Assembly: GCF_009733815.1 (NCBI RefSeq)
Contig: NZ_WNXY01000007.1
Span: 124,001-188,000, forward strand
Direction: 5' to 3'
From: Pseudactinotalea suaedae
GTDB taxonomy: Bacteria > Actinomycetota > Actinomycetes > Actinomycetales > Beutenbergiaceae
Length of the DNA stretch: 64,000 bases
The notes under the pieces are model-generated. The model saw nothing but the letters and a program-made list of their open reading frames with translations. It did not search any database and was not told the origin of the DNA. Position numbers and translations under genes: made by a program. Positions 35,781-44,629 of the stretch are shown here, in pieces. How positions within the stretch are numbered: the first letter of the stretch is position 1; every line of letters starts with the position of its first letter.

Positions 35781-36806
35781 CTATTCGGTGGTGACGGCGT
35801 CGAGCACGCGCTCGGCGCCGATCACCTGGATGGTGGCGCCATCGGCGGCCGGCGGCACGTAGAACGCCACGGTCAGATAGTAGGAGGCGGTCACCGACGT
35901 CTCGACGTCGATGCTCTCCTCCTCGCCCGCGAGCAGCGCGATCTGGCCGCCGACCGACATCTCGGAGTCGTCGACGGTGCGCTCGTAGGTCTGTGTGGAG
36001 CGGATCGCGCCGAACACGATCGCACCGCCGTCGGCTGTCCCGAGGCTGACGGGTGCCACGTCGGTGTCCGCGGCGAAGGCCTCCGTGTACTCCCCGGCGT
36101 CCTCGACCGACTCGGCGATCGCGATCCGGTCCTCGCTCACGAAGGTGCGGAAGACGTCGGCGGCGAACGTGTCCGCGTAGTCGCTCTCGGTGTCGCTGAG
36201 CGCGTCCGCGTACGCGGCGATCGTCTGCGTGGGCGTGAGCACGAGACCCTCGGCCTCGGGAGCGACCTGCGGGCTGCCCTCCGCGGCGACCGCCGTGGCG
36301 GGCGTGGTGACCTCGGGCAGCAGCCGCACCCAGGAGAACAGGTGGTACGGGCTGCGCGGGTCGTCCTGCTGCAGGCCGAGCAGCAACGGGGTGTTCATGC
36401 CGTCGGCGATCGTCGTGAAGACGAAGATCGTCTTGGGCCACTCCTCGCCGTGGCTGACGGCGATCACCTGCGGGTCGGTCGTCAAGGTCTGCAGCGCCGT
36501 CGGGGACTCGCTCTCGGCCGTGGCCTGCGCGAGCAGGTACTCGGCCTCCCGGGTCTGCAGCGCAGGCCCGGTCACACGCGGTGCCAGCAGCGCCGGGTCC
36601 TGAGCGGCGTCGGCCGCTGCGAGCGCCTCGCCGACGGCGCCGAGCACCCGGTCGACCCGAGGCTCGTCGAGCGCCGGCTGGGGTCCCTCGGGCGCGGGAT
36701 CGGCCTCGACCTCGGGCACCGGGATCGCGCAGCCGGCGAGCACGGCGGCCGCCGCCAGGGTCAAGGCCCCGGCGCGCAGCACGCGGTCACGAAGGCGGTG
36801 CCTCAT
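35781..36806 (-). CDS. Lipoprotein of unknown function
   Basis: The 341-residue product has a basic N-terminus, a hydrophobic stretch and the lipobox VLAGC, predicting lipid attachment at C26. The mature region is acidic and Ala-rich with no motif I recognise. Segments such as TIFVFTTIADGMNTPLLLGL and SYYLTVAFYVPP suggest an alpha+beta fold. Its start overlaps the stop of the upstream membrane-protein gene by four bases, and the YbbN-like gene follows after 19 bases. The three are one operon, and the lipoprotein and membrane protein probably act together at the cell envelope (inference). Confidence 0.78.
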   Translation of the reverse strand: MRHRLRDRVLRAGALTLAAAAVLAGCAIPVPEVEADPAPEGPQPALDEPRVDRVLGAVGEALAAADAAQDPALLAPRVTGPALQTREAEYLLAQATAESESPTALQTLTTDPQVIAVSHGEEWPKTIFVFTTIADGMNTPLLLGLQQDDPRSPYHLFSWVRLLPEVTTPATAVAAEGSPQVAPEAEGLVLTPTQTIAAYADALSDTESDYADTFAADVFRTFVSEDRIAIAESVEDAGEYTEAFAADTDVAPVSLGTADGGAIVFGAIRSTQTYERTVDDSEMSVGGQIALLAGEEESIDVETSVTASYYLTVAFYVPPAADGATIQVIGAERVLDAVTTE

Positions 36807-38416
36807 CGGTCACCCTCCTTCGGCTCGTCGTCCGGGTCGGTCTGGTCGGGTTCCGCGCTACCGAGCCCCCACGTCTGGCGCCACGACGCGCCCCACTCCT
36901 GCGGGTCACCCTCGTCGTCGGGGCGGACGGCGGGGATCTCGTCCGTCTCGCCGGCCGCGGGCACGTCATCGCCGGCCGCGGGCTCGTCGGCGCCGTTCCC
37001 GACGACCTCCGCCGCGTGGTCGGCCTGGCCCGCCTGGCCCGTCTGGGTCACCGGCTCGGGTCGGTCCGCCTCGGCAGCCTGCTCGTTCGCAGCCTGCTCG
37101 CTCTCCTGGGTCGAGGCAGACTCCGCCGCGACGACGGGCTCCTCGGACCTTCGTGCCGAGCGGCGCCGCCACCAGGACTCGCGCGCCGGGGGCTCCTCGT
37201 CCGACGGCGTGGCCTCCGGCGGCTGCACGGCGGCGTGCTCGTCGGTGCGCTCGCCGGCGCCGACCTCGAGGTCGGCCGGCGTGGTGCGGTCGCCCTCGTG
37301 CATGAGCGGGCTCGCCGAACCGCTGCGCACCCATGCGTCCAGCTCGCCGGCGTCGTCGGCGGGCTCGTCGACGGCGGCCTCGGGGGCCGCCGCGGGCGCT
37401 GCGTGCGCTCCCGGCGCCCGGTCTTCGGCGGGCTCTGCCTCTGCCGGCACGGCCGGGATCGTCTCGGTCTGGTCCCCGACGGCGCCCGCGTCCTGGTCCG
37501 CCGCAGCGGCGCTCTCCGGCCGGGCACCACGCCTACGGGCTTCGTCCGCGAGACGGATCTCGCGACGCGTCAGCGGCCGTTCGCCGTCGGTCGCGACGAC
37601 CGCCGGAACGGCGTCGTCGACGGCGCCCGCAGCGGTCGGTGTCACCGCCGCACGGCGAGCCCGGCGCTTCTCGGCATCGGCGAGCAGCTGCATGACCAGC
37701 AGCCCCAGGCCGAGCAGGAGGACCACGCTGCCGAGGATGATGCCGGGCTGCACGAACGGGGTCTCGACCTCACGGTCCCACGTCAGCTCGACCTGGGGCG
37801 CGGGCTGGGTGCCGTCGGTGGCGACCAGCATCACCCAGCGGCCAGGGATCGCCGTCCAGGAGTAGGCCAGCTCACCGGTGCCGGTCAGCTCCTCGACCCA
37901 CAGGTCGGAGCCGGTCGGGTTGGGAACGGTCTCGACCGGCGCGGGCTCCTCCGCGGCCTCGGTCGCGTCCGTCGGGGCGTCGGTGGCGTCGGTGGCGGCG
38001 TCGGTCGCCTCCGTGGCCGTCTCGCTCGGGTCGGCGGTCGCGGCGTCGCGGGAGTCGGTGTAGGCCAGGGTCTCCCAGTCGGCCAGTCCCGTGATCTCCC
38101 AGTACGGGGCGTCGGCGACCCAGGCCAGGACGTCGCTCTCGCGCGCCATCGCGAGCACGATCGGGCTGTCGGCGGCAGCACCGACGACCCGGACGTCGAC
38201 GTCGTTGTCGACCGCGTTGAGGACGCCGGGAGCGGTGATCACGACGGGCACGTCCGGGGTCGCCGGCAACGTCAGCGTCACCCGGTCGTCGGGGCGCCAG
38301 ATCGTGCCGGATGCGATCGCCGCGCCGATCGTGCCCAGTCCGAGCACGATGAGCACGACCGCGAAGATCCGTCTCACCACGAGCTGTTGGTTCCCTGCTC
38401 TCGTCGTGACCAACAC
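36803..38416 (-). CDS. Two-helix membrane protein with long disordered cytoplasmic tail
   Basis: The 537-residue protein has a first membrane helix at about 16-37, an extracytoplasmic domain of about 185 residues, a second helix at about 223-246, and a ~290-residue cytoplasmic tail rich in Ala, Glu, Asp and Pro. The external domain ends in a Thr/Asp/Ala tract with repeated ATDATDA units (124-156), possibly a glycosylated or flexible stalk. The start is uncertain: GTG at 38416, or one of two adjacent GTG codons about 36 bases inside, just before VRRIFAV. No family recognised. First gene of the operon with the lipoprotein and YbbN-like genes. Confidence 0.72.
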   Translation of the reverse strand: MLVTTRAGNQQLVVRRIFAVVLIVLGLGTIGAAIASGTIWRPDDRVTLTLPATPDVPVVITAPGVLNAVDNDVDVRVVGAAADSPIVLAMARESDVLAWVADAPYWEITGLADWETLAYTDSRDAATADPSETATEATDAATDATDAPTDATEAAEEPAPVETVPNPTGSDLWVEELTGTGELAYSWTAIPGRWVMLVATDGTQPAPQVELTWDREVETPFVQPGIILGSVVLLLGLGLLVMQLLADAEKRRARRAAVTPTAAGAVDDAVPAVVATDGERPLTRREIRLADEARRRGARPESAAAADQDAGAVGDQTETIPAVPAEAEPAEDRAPGAHAAPAAAPEAAVDEPADDAGELDAWVRSGSASPLMHEGDRTTPADLEVGAGERTDEHAAVQPPEATPSDEEPPARESWWRRRSARRSEEPVVAAESASTQESEQAANEQAAEADRPEPVTQTGQAGQADHAAEVVGNGADEPAAGDDVPAAGETDEIPAVRPDDEGDPQEWGASWRQTWGLGSAEPDQTDPDDEPKEGDR

Positions 38417-38555
38417 TTCGCTGGCCGCCGACTAGGGTACGTGACCGTTCTGTGATCATGGGCATCCCGGTCCTCTCGGGACACCCGATCATGCGTCCCC
38501 GGCTACGCTTGGGGCGCTTTCCCCCTGGATACACCGAGACGCGTAGGAGCACGAC

Positions 38556-39938
38556 GTGGCTGACGAGACTGCCCAGTTCCCGGTCGTCATGCGCGGCTAC
38601 GACCGCGCGCAGGTCGACCAGAAGCTCCACGAGCTCAGCCGGCAGGTGGAGGAGGCACGCGCCGCCGCCGCGGCCTCGACAGCCGCCGAGAAGCGGCTCG
38701 CCGCCGAGCTGGCGCAGGTCAACGCCAAGCTCGCCGAGATGGAGTCGCCCAGCTACACCGGTCTGGGGGTGCGCGTCGAGCAGCTGCTGCGGTCCGCGGA
38801 GGAGCAGTCCGCCGATGTCGTGACCCAGGCCAACAACCAGGCGGCCGACGCGACCAGGAGCGCTCGCGAGGAGGCGGCGGCGCTCACCGAGTCGGCCGAG
38901 CGCGAAGCGGCCGAGATCCTGCGCCGAGCGCGCAGCCAGGCCGAGGAGATCGGCTCCGCCGCCAAGCGTGACGCCGATGGCCACCTGACCGACGCCCGCC
39001 GCCGCGCCGTCGAGCTCGTCGGCTCGGCCGAGCGTGAGGCCGCCCGCATCCACAGCACCGAGTCCGCGACCCGGGCCGAGAAGCTCGCCGGGCTGGAGCG
39101 GCTGCTGGCCGGGCTGCGCACGACCACCGAGCGCGAGGTCGCCGAGCAGCGTGTCGCCGCCGAGCGCGAGGCGCACGCCCTGGTCTCGGACGCCAGGGCG
39201 CAGGCCGAGGAGATCATCACCTCGGCCCGCGCGACGGCCACCGAGCTCGTCCGCAACGCCACCGTCGAGGCCGACGGCCTCACCGCGGAGGCCGTGCGAC
39301 TGCGGCACGACACCGAGCTCGAGCTCGCCCGCGCCCGGGAGGAGACCGAGCGCGAGGCCGCCGAGCGGCACGCGCTCGCCAAGGCCGAGGTCGACAACGT
39401 GCTCAGCGAGGCCGCCAAGCACGCGCAAGACGCCGAAGGTCGGCTCGCGACCGCGCTCTCCGCCGCCGAGAAGGTGCGTGCCGAGGCCGAGCGCGAGGCC
39501 GACGGCATGCTCGACGAGGCGCGCACCAAGGCCGAGTCCCTGATCGACGAGGGACGTGCCCGGGCCGAGAAGGAACGCGCCGACAGCGCGGCTCAGATCG
39601 AGGCCGATCGCGCCACGGCGCAGGCCCAGCTCGACGACCTGCACAGCCAGCGTGAGGGGATCACCGCCTACCTCGACGAGCTCCGAGCCATGCTCGGGCA
39701 GATGTCCGGTGCGGCCGGTGCCGTCCTCGGGTCGCTGCCCACGCCGCCGGAGCAGCCGGGTGCCTCCACGCCCGAGGCCGACACCGACACCCAGCCCGAG
39801 GGCGAGGTGAGGAGCCCGGAGGAGACGAGCGTCGCCGTCGAGAACCCGACGGCGCCGACGCCCGCCGAAGAGGACCTCCCCGCGCAGGCGCGCCCGTCCG
39901 AGGACACGGCGATCATCCCGCCGGCTCGCCGCGAGTGA
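38556..39938 (+). CDS. DivIVA-like coiled-coil protein
   Basis: The 460-residue product has an N-terminal segment (FPVVMRGYDRAQVDQKLHEL) that matches the membrane-curvature-sensing head of DivIVA-family proteins. Nearly 320 residues of Ala/Glu/Arg-rich heptad repeats follow, with recurrent AEREAAEI / AREEAAALTES / AKAEVDNVL type units. A Pro/Glu/Thr-rich tail ends the protein. It should form a long parallel coiled coil and could organise polar growth or the cell envelope, like Scy/FilP/DivIVA relatives in actinobacteria. The GTG at 38556 has TAGGAG nine bases upstream. The repeats have evidently grown by internal duplication. Confidence 0.82.
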   Translation: MADETAQFPVVMRGYDRAQVDQKLHELSRQVEEARAAAAASTAAEKRLAAELAQVNAKLAEMESPSYTGLGVRVEQLLRSAEEQSADVVTQANNQAADATRSAREEAAALTESAEREAAEILRRARSQAEEIGSAAKRDADGHLTDARRRAVELVGSAEREAARIHSTESATRAEKLAGLERLLAGLRTTTEREVAEQRVAAEREAHALVSDARAQAEEIITSARATATELVRNATVEADGLTAEAVRLRHDTELELARAREETEREAAERHALAKAEVDNVLSEAAKHAQDAEGRLATALSAAEKVRAEAEREADGMLDEARTKAESLIDEGRARAEKERADSAAQIEADRATAQAQLDDLHSQREGITAYLDELRAMLGQMSGAAGAVLGSLPTPPEQPGASTPEADTDTQPEGEVRSPEETSVAVENPTAPTPAEEDLPAQARPSEDTAIIPPARRE

Positions 39939-39962
39939 GCCACCCGGGCGTGACGCGGCGCC

Positions 39963-39968
39963 TACGCT
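39963..39968 (+). promoter_or_regulatory. -10 box of a leaderless transcript
   Basis: TACGCT fits TAnnnT and ends six bases before the GTG at 39975, within the 36-bp gap after the coiled-coil gene. No Shine-Dalgarno is present, so the small gene downstream may be expressed from its own leaderless message as well as by read-through. Confidence 0.45.
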
Positions 39969-39974
39969 CGCAGG

Positions 39975-40394
39975 GTGACTGACAGCGCAGACTGGGCCGC
40001 GCAGCGGACGGAGGCGGCCGCCGAGCAGGAGCGACGGCTGCACGCCCGCAAGGCGGTCGAGCACGAGAAGGCGCACGCGATCCTGACCGAGTTCGCTGCG
40101 GTCGCGAGGGAGCGGCTGCCCACAGAACGGCTCGTGGTCAGGGGGTACGGAGGGCGCGGCAGCGCACGCAGCGACGTCGAGGGCTGGTACCTTCGCCTGG
40201 ACGGGACGATCGGGCTGGGGACCGACGGCTCGTTCTACGTGCTCACCGCCCCGCTGAGCGTGCTGGATCGGCTGCGGGGCGTGCAGCTGACCCCGACCCC
40301 TCCCCCGCTGGTCATCGGTGCCGGCGGCAAGGACGGCGACTCGATCGAACTCGTCGCGGCCCTGGAGCGGTTGCTGCCCGGCTGGCGGACCTGA
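39975..40394 (+). CDS. Conserved-looking hypothetical protein, 139 residues
   Basis: An N-terminal charged helix (ADWAAQRTEAAAEQERRLHARKAVEHEKAHAI, here spanning residues 6-37) is followed by a compact alpha/beta domain (VEGWYLRLDGTIGLGTDGSF, then YVLTAPLSVLDRLRG). No signal peptide or membrane segment. I do not recognise the family. The GTG start is supported by the -10 box six bases upstream. Only four bases separate its stop from the converging hydrolase gene. Confidence 0.72.
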   Translation: MTDSADWAAQRTEAAAEQERRLHARKAVEHEKAHAILTEFAAVARERLPTERLVVRGYGGRGSARSDVEGWYLRLDGTIGLGTDGSFYVLTAPLSVLDRLRGVQLTPTPPPLVIGAGGKDGDSIELVAALERLLPGWRT

Positions 40395-40398
40395 CCGC

Positions 40399-41172
40399 TC
40401 AGGCGGTCGCGCGCCGGTAGAGGTCGGTGAGCGCGGTCGCGACGGCGTCCGGGTCCTCGATCGCCGTCAGGTGCCCCGCGCCGGCGACCTCGACGACCTC
40501 GACACCGAGCGCCTCGGCCATCGCCTCGGCATCCTCCGGAGCCATGAGCACGTCCTCGGCGCCGCGCAGCACGAGCGCGGGGAGCCCGTCCGGGAGCGCG
40601 GCCAGCGCCGCGATCCGGTCGGGACGCTCGGCCATCGACCGCTGCGCCCACACCAGACCGGCCAGCGGTGCCTCGCGGAGCTGCTCGCGCAGCTCCTCGA
40701 CGACGGCGGAGCGCGTCTCACGGGTCGTCTCACCGAGCAGCTTGTCGAGCATCCCCAGCGCCACCTCGCGCTCGCCGCGCTCGATGGCCGTGACCATCTC
40801 GAGCCGGGCGGCGCGGGCAGGCTCGGGATCGGCGGACGCCTTGGTGCTGAGCAGGCCGATCCCGGCGAGCAACCCCGGCGCGGCGTCGGCGATGGCCATC
40901 GCCACGTAGCCACCCATCGACAGCCCCGCGACGACCGCCTGCTCGACCCCGAGGGCACGGACAGCGCTGACGACCTCGACCGCGAGCTCCTCCAGGCCGG
41001 GCGCCCCCGCGGTGGTGCCGCCGAAGCCGGGGGCGTCCACCAGCACGACCGGCACCTCGTCGGGCAACCGCTCCGCGACCGGCTGCCACATCCGCGAGTC
41101 CAGCGGGAAGGCGTGCAGCAGCACCAGCGGCACAGCCGTGACGGGCTCGGTGGCGTGGACGGCGATCGTCAT
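40399..41172 (-). CDS. Alpha/beta-hydrolase
   Basis: The 257-residue protein has the full catalytic triad: S85 in the nucleophile elbow GLSMGG, D207 (LRGAEDVLM) and H234 (GAGHLTAIED). The oxyanion-hole region is LLHAFPLDSRMW. The substrate cannot be deduced, as the family includes esterases, lactonases and peptidases. The ATG at 41172 is preceded by GGAGATG. It diverges from the glutamate-cysteine-ligase-like gene and stands as a single-gene unit. Confidence 0.87.
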   Translation of the reverse strand: MTIAVHATEPVTAVPLVLLHAFPLDSRMWQPVAERLPDEVPVVLVDAPGFGGTTAGAPGLEELAVEVVSAVRALGVEQAVVAGLSMGGYVAMAIADAAPGLLAGIGLLSTKASADPEPARAARLEMVTAIERGEREVALGMLDKLLGETTRETRSAVVEELREQLREAPLAGLVWAQRSMAERPDRIAALAALPDGLPALVLRGAEDVLMAPEDAEAMAEALGVEVVEVAGAGHLTAIEDPDAVATALTDLYRRATA

Positions 41173-41260
41173 CTCATCTCCAGGGCTCGAGCGTGCGTGT
41201 CCCACCATAGGCACGGCCAACCACCGACGACACGGGTGGCCGACGTGCTTTGCTGTGCCG

Positions 41261-42736
41261 ATGGGTGACGAGATCGCTGGAACGCGCTTCACACGCGCCG
41301 AGCGCACCCGATACCGGGAGAAGGTGCGGCGCTGTCTCGACGTGTTCGAGCAGATGCTGGCCGACGATCACTTCGACGGGACCGCCGGCGTCACGGGCCT
41401 GGAGATCGAGCTCAACCTGGTGTCCTCGGCGTTCCAGCCGGCGATGGCGAACGCCGAGGTGCTGGACCGGATCGCCGACCCCGCGTTCCAGACCGAGCTC
41501 GGTCGCTACAACATCGAGCTGAACGCTCCGCCGACCACGTTGGCGGGCGACTCCCTCGCCAGCCTGGAGGACTCGCTGAGGTCGTCGCTCAATCGCGCCG
41601 AGTCGCTCGCGACCGGGGCCGGTTCGCACATCGTCATGGTCGGGATCCTGCCGACGCTGATGCGCGAGGACCTCGAGGGCGACTGGATGAGCGAGAACGC
41701 CCGCTACGAGGCCCTGGAGGATGCGGTGCTCGGTGCGCGCCGCGAGGACATCGAGCTGGACATTTCCGGGCCGGAGTCGTTGCGGATGACGATCGACTCG
41801 ATCGCACCCGAGTCGGCGTGCACGTCGGTGCAGCTGCACCTGCAGGTGGCGCCGCAGGACTTCGCGGCGCACTGGAACGCCGCCCAGCTCCTAGCGGGAC
41901 CGCAGCTGGCGCTCGGCGCCAACTCCCCGTTCCTGTTCGGCCGGCGGCTGTGGGCCGAGACGCGGACCGAGCTCTTCATGCAGGCGACCGACACCCGGTC
42001 CCCCGAGCTGCGCAACCAGGGGGTGCGGCCCACGGTGTGGTTCGGTGACCGCTGGATCACCTCGATCTTCGACCTGTTCGAGGAGAACGTGCGCTACTTC
42101 CCGGCGCTGCTGCCGCAGATCTCCGACGAGGACCCCGAGGCCGTGCTGGCCGCCGGAGGTGCACCCCGGCTGCAGGAGCTGCGCCTGCACAACGGCACCG
42201 TGTGGCGCTGGAACCGCCCGGTCTACGACACCGTCGGCGGGGTGCCGCACTGCCGGGTCGAGAACCGGGTGCTGCCGGCAGGGCCGACCGTGGTCGACAC
42301 CGTCGCGAACGCCGCCTTCTACTACGGCTGCCTCGTGGAGATGGCGCGCGACGACCGGCCCGCCTGGAGCCGGATGTCGTTCGCGACCGCCCGGGCCAAC
42401 TTCGACGCCGGAGCCCGCCACGGCGTGGAGGCCACGTTCTACTGGCCCGGGTACGGCGAGGTCGGCTGGGACGAGCTGATCCTGCGCGAGCTGCTGCCGC
42501 TGGCCCACGCGGGACTGGCGAGGCTGGGGGTCGCCGACGACGTCGCCACCCGGTATCTCGACGTGGTCAAGGCGCGCTGCCAGCTGCGTCGCAACGGCGC
42601 GTGGTGGCAGACCGAGGCGGTCGCACGCCTCGAGAACCGTGGGCTCTCGCGCACCGACGCCCTCACCGAGATGACCAGGCTCTACACGCGGTTCATGCAC
42701 ACCAACGAGCCCGTGCACACCTGGGAGCTGCCCTGA
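41261..42736 (+). CDS. Glutamate--cysteine ligase family 2-like (GCS2) ATP-dependent carboxylate-amine ligase
   Basis: The protein has 491 residues. The family's N-terminal signature is seen as GVTGLEIELNLV with a following glutamate-rich ATP/metal site (RYNIELNAPPTTL). Central blocks ACTSVQLHLQV and ALGANSPFLFGRRLW and the C-terminal HCRVENRVLPAGPTVVDT also fit. Such enzymes join an amine to a gamma- or alpha-carboxylate. Because mycothiol normally replaces glutathione in actinobacteria, gamma-glutamylcysteine formation is not certain. The start is ATG at 41261, without a strong Shine-Dalgarno. Its stop faces array D and the small zinc-ribbon gene. Confidence 0.8.
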   Translation: MGDEIAGTRFTRAERTRYREKVRRCLDVFEQMLADDHFDGTAGVTGLEIELNLVSSAFQPAMANAEVLDRIADPAFQTELGRYNIELNAPPTTLAGDSLASLEDSLRSSLNRAESLATGAGSHIVMVGILPTLMREDLEGDWMSENARYEALEDAVLGARREDIELDISGPESLRMTIDSIAPESACTSVQLHLQVAPQDFAAHWNAAQLLAGPQLALGANSPFLFGRRLWAETRTELFMQATDTRSPELRNQGVRPTVWFGDRWITSIFDLFEENVRYFPALLPQISDEDPEAVLAAGGAPRLQELRLHNGTVWRWNRPVYDTVGGVPHCRVENRVLPAGPTVVDTVANAAFYYGCLVEMARDDRPAWSRMSFATARANFDAGARHGVEATFYWPGYGEVGWDELILRELLPLAHAGLARLGVADDVATRYLDVVKARCQLRRNGAWWQTEAVARLENRGLSRTDALTEMTRLYTRFMHTNEPVHTWELP

Positions 42737-42803
42737 CCGGTTTCGACCGCTGCAGCCCCGGGGATCCATGGCGGCGACCTGGACCGCCGACGCGGGAGCA
42801 GGG

Positions 42804-42876
42804 TCGAAAGTGCGGTGAAAGCCGGAAGTGGGCGAAAGTGCGTTGAAAGCCCGAAGTGGGCGAAAGTGCGTTGAAA
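42804..42876. repeat. Array D: three direct words at exact 28-bp period, same word as array C
   Basis: CGAAAGTGCGGTGAAA (42805-42820) and two copies of CGAAAGTGCGTTGAAA (42833-42848, 42861-42876) are spaced by exactly 28 bp, with partly conserved 12-bp spacers (GCCGGAAGTGGG / GCCCGAAGTGGG). The first copy is the exact reverse complement of the word in array C, so the two arrays belong to one repeat family. It lies in the 159-bp gap between the converging GCS2-like and zinc-ribbon genes. No inverted partner is present inside this array. Confidence 0.92.
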
Positions 42877-42895
42877 TCGAGGGGGGTGGAGGTGG

Positions 42896-43177
42896 TCAGC
42901 GGCGCCAGCACTGGGTGTGCCAGTGCCGGCGGTCCGCCAGGCCAGCCTCCGCGCCGAACAGGTGGTCCTCGTTCCAGGCGACGAGGTGCTGCGCGCCGGG
43001 AGCGATGTCACCGCCGCAGCCGGGGCATCGATAGCTCTTGTCGCTGCCGCTGACGGTGCGCACGGTCCACCGCCTCCCCTGCCGGTCGACCTCGGTGCGG
43101 GCGGCCCCACGGGTGAACGCCTCGACGTCCAGGGGCACGTGCTCGGCGTTGTAGGGCCGCTTGCGGCTGCGCCTCAT
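42896..43177 (-). CDS. Small zinc-ribbon-like protein
   Basis: A 93-residue protein with a basic N-terminus ([10 protein letters not shown]). A probable zinc site is formed by C-x2-C (YRCPGCGG) and a C-terminal H-x-H/C group (HWHTQCWRR). Tryptophan and histidine placement in [13 protein letters not shown] suggests a compact ribbon. Similar small proteins are widespread in actinobacteria, often loosely annotated as ATP/GTP-binding, but no nucleotide motif is visible here. Its start overlaps the stop of the beta-glucosidase gene by four bases, so it may be co-translated with the glycosidase operon, perhaps only by position. Confidence 0.75.
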   Translation of the reverse strand: MRRSRKRPYNAEHVPLDVEAFTRGAARTEVDRQGRRWTVRTVSGSDKSYRCPGCGGDIAPGAQHLVAWNEDHLFGAEAGLADRRHWHTQCWRR

Positions 43178-44616
43178 CGCGGGTGGACGGGGCCTGGTGC
43201 GATCGCGTCGTGGGCGGGCAGCGATCCGGTGGCGATGAGCTGGGCGTACCACCAGCCGGAGTCCTTCACCACGCGCTGCTGGGTGTCGTAGTCGACCCGC
43301 ACGACGCCGAACCGGCGGTCGTAGCCGTAGCCCCACTCGAAGTTGTCGAGGAGCGACCACACGAAGTAGCCGCGCACGTCGGCACCGTCCTCGCGGGCGC
43401 GCCCGACGGCGTCGATGTGGTCGTGCAGGTACTGCGTCCGGTCACGGTCGCGGACCGCGCCGTCCGCGCTGACGACGTCGTGGAACGCGGCACCGTTCTC
43501 GGTGATCATCATCGGCACGCCGGGGTGCTCGCGGTGCAGCCGCATCAGCAGGTCGTGCATGCCCTGCGGGTCGATGTTCCAGCCCATCGCGGTGTACGGG
43601 CCGGGCTGCTGCACGAACTCCACCTTGCCCTCGGTGCCGACCCACGGCGTCGCGCTGCTGTTGCCGTGGCCGTCGGCCTGCTCGGGCTCGCCCTCGCCGT
43701 CGAACGCCCGTACCCGGGTGGTCGAGTAGTAGTTGACGCCCAGCACGTCGAGCCGCTGCGCGATCAGCGCGGTGTCGCCGTCCTGGACGAACGAGAAGTC
43801 GCTGACGTGCGCGACGTCGTCGAGCACGTCCTGCGGGTAGCCGGCACCCAGCAGCGGGTCGAGGAAGACCCGGTTGGCGAGCCCGTCGATGCGGCGCACC
43901 GCGTCCTGGTCGGCCTCGCTGCTGGGGTCGTCGGGGCGGATCACGTGCAGGTTGAGGGTGATCGACAGCTGCGCGTCCTCACCGAGCTCCTCACGGATCG
44001 CTGTCGCCGCGAGCCCGTGCGCGAGGTTGAGGTGGTGCACGGCCGCGAGCGCCGCGGCCGGCTCGGTGCGGCCCGGGGCGTGCACGCCCGAGGCGTAGCC
44101 CAGGTAGGCCGAGCACCACGGCTCGTTGAGCGTGGTCCACACGGTGATCGCGTCGCCGAGCTCGCGGGCCATCAGGCGGGCGTACTCCGCGAAGGCGTAG
44201 GCGGTCTCGCGGTTGGCCCAGCCGCCCTCGTCCTCCAGCTCCTGCGGCAGGTCCCAGTGGTAGAGGGTGACGACGGGGCGGATGCCCGCCGCCACCAGCG
44301 CCTCGACGAGACCGCGGTAGAACGCCACACCCTCGGCGTTGAGCGGCCCCCGGCCGCCGGGCTGCACGCGCGACCAGGAGATCGAGAACCGGTAGGCCTG
44401 CAGCCCCAGCTGCTGCATGATCGCGATGTCCTCGGGCCAGCGGTGGTAGTGATCGGCCGCCACGTCTCCGGTGTCCCCGTTGAGCGTCTTGCCCGGCGTG
44501 TGGGAGTAGGTGTCCCAGATCGACGGCGTCCGGCCGCCCTCCGCGGCGGCCCCCTCGATCTGGTACGCCGCCGTGGCCGAACCCCACAGGAACGAAGCCG
44601 GGAAGCTCCTCGTCAT
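43174..44616 (-). CDS. Beta-glucosidase, glycoside hydrolase family 1
   Basis: The 480-residue protein has no signal peptide, so it acts on imported oligosaccharides. The N-terminal GH1 signature is [15 protein letters not shown]. The acid/base is E165 (TLNEPW) and the nucleophile is E373 (ITENGAAF). The aglycone-side [18 protein letters not shown] is intact. It removes terminal beta-linked glucose (or galactose). Third in the GH42-GH31-GH1 operon, 13 bases after the alpha-xylosidase. GAGAGGA precedes the ATG at 44616. In this context it would shorten the glucan backbone once side chains are removed. Confidence 0.95.
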   Translation of the reverse strand: MTRSFPASFLWGSATAAYQIEGAAAEGGRTPSIWDTYSHTPGKTLNGDTGDVAADHYHRWPEDIAIMQQLGLQAYRFSISWSRVQPGGRGPLNAEGVAFYRGLVEALVAAGIRPVVTLYHWDLPQELEDEGGWANRETAYAFAEYARLMARELGDAITVWTTLNEPWCSAYLGYASGVHAPGRTEPAAALAAVHHLNLAHGLAATAIREELGEDAQLSITLNLHVIRPDDPSSEADQDAVRRIDGLANRVFLDPLLGAGYPQDVLDDVAHVSDFSFVQDGDTALIAQRLDVLGVNYYSTTRVRAFDGEGEPEQADGHGNSSATPWVGTEGKVEFVQQPGPYTAMGWNIDPQGMHDLLMRLHREHPGVPMMITENGAAFHDVVSADGAVRDRDRTQYLHDHIDAVGRAREDGADVRGYFVWSLLDNFEWGYGYDRRFGVVRVDYDTQQRVVKDSGWWYAQLIATGSLPAHDAIAPGPVHPR

Positions 44617-44629
44617 CACGATCCTCTCG

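Noticed and set aside
34663-42876. Arrays C and D as operators of the LacI regulator (they contain TTTCGAC-like half-sites)
   Set aside because: The second half of the CGTCGAA-N4-TTCGACG palindrome is missing, and both arrays lie at gene ends, not promoters.
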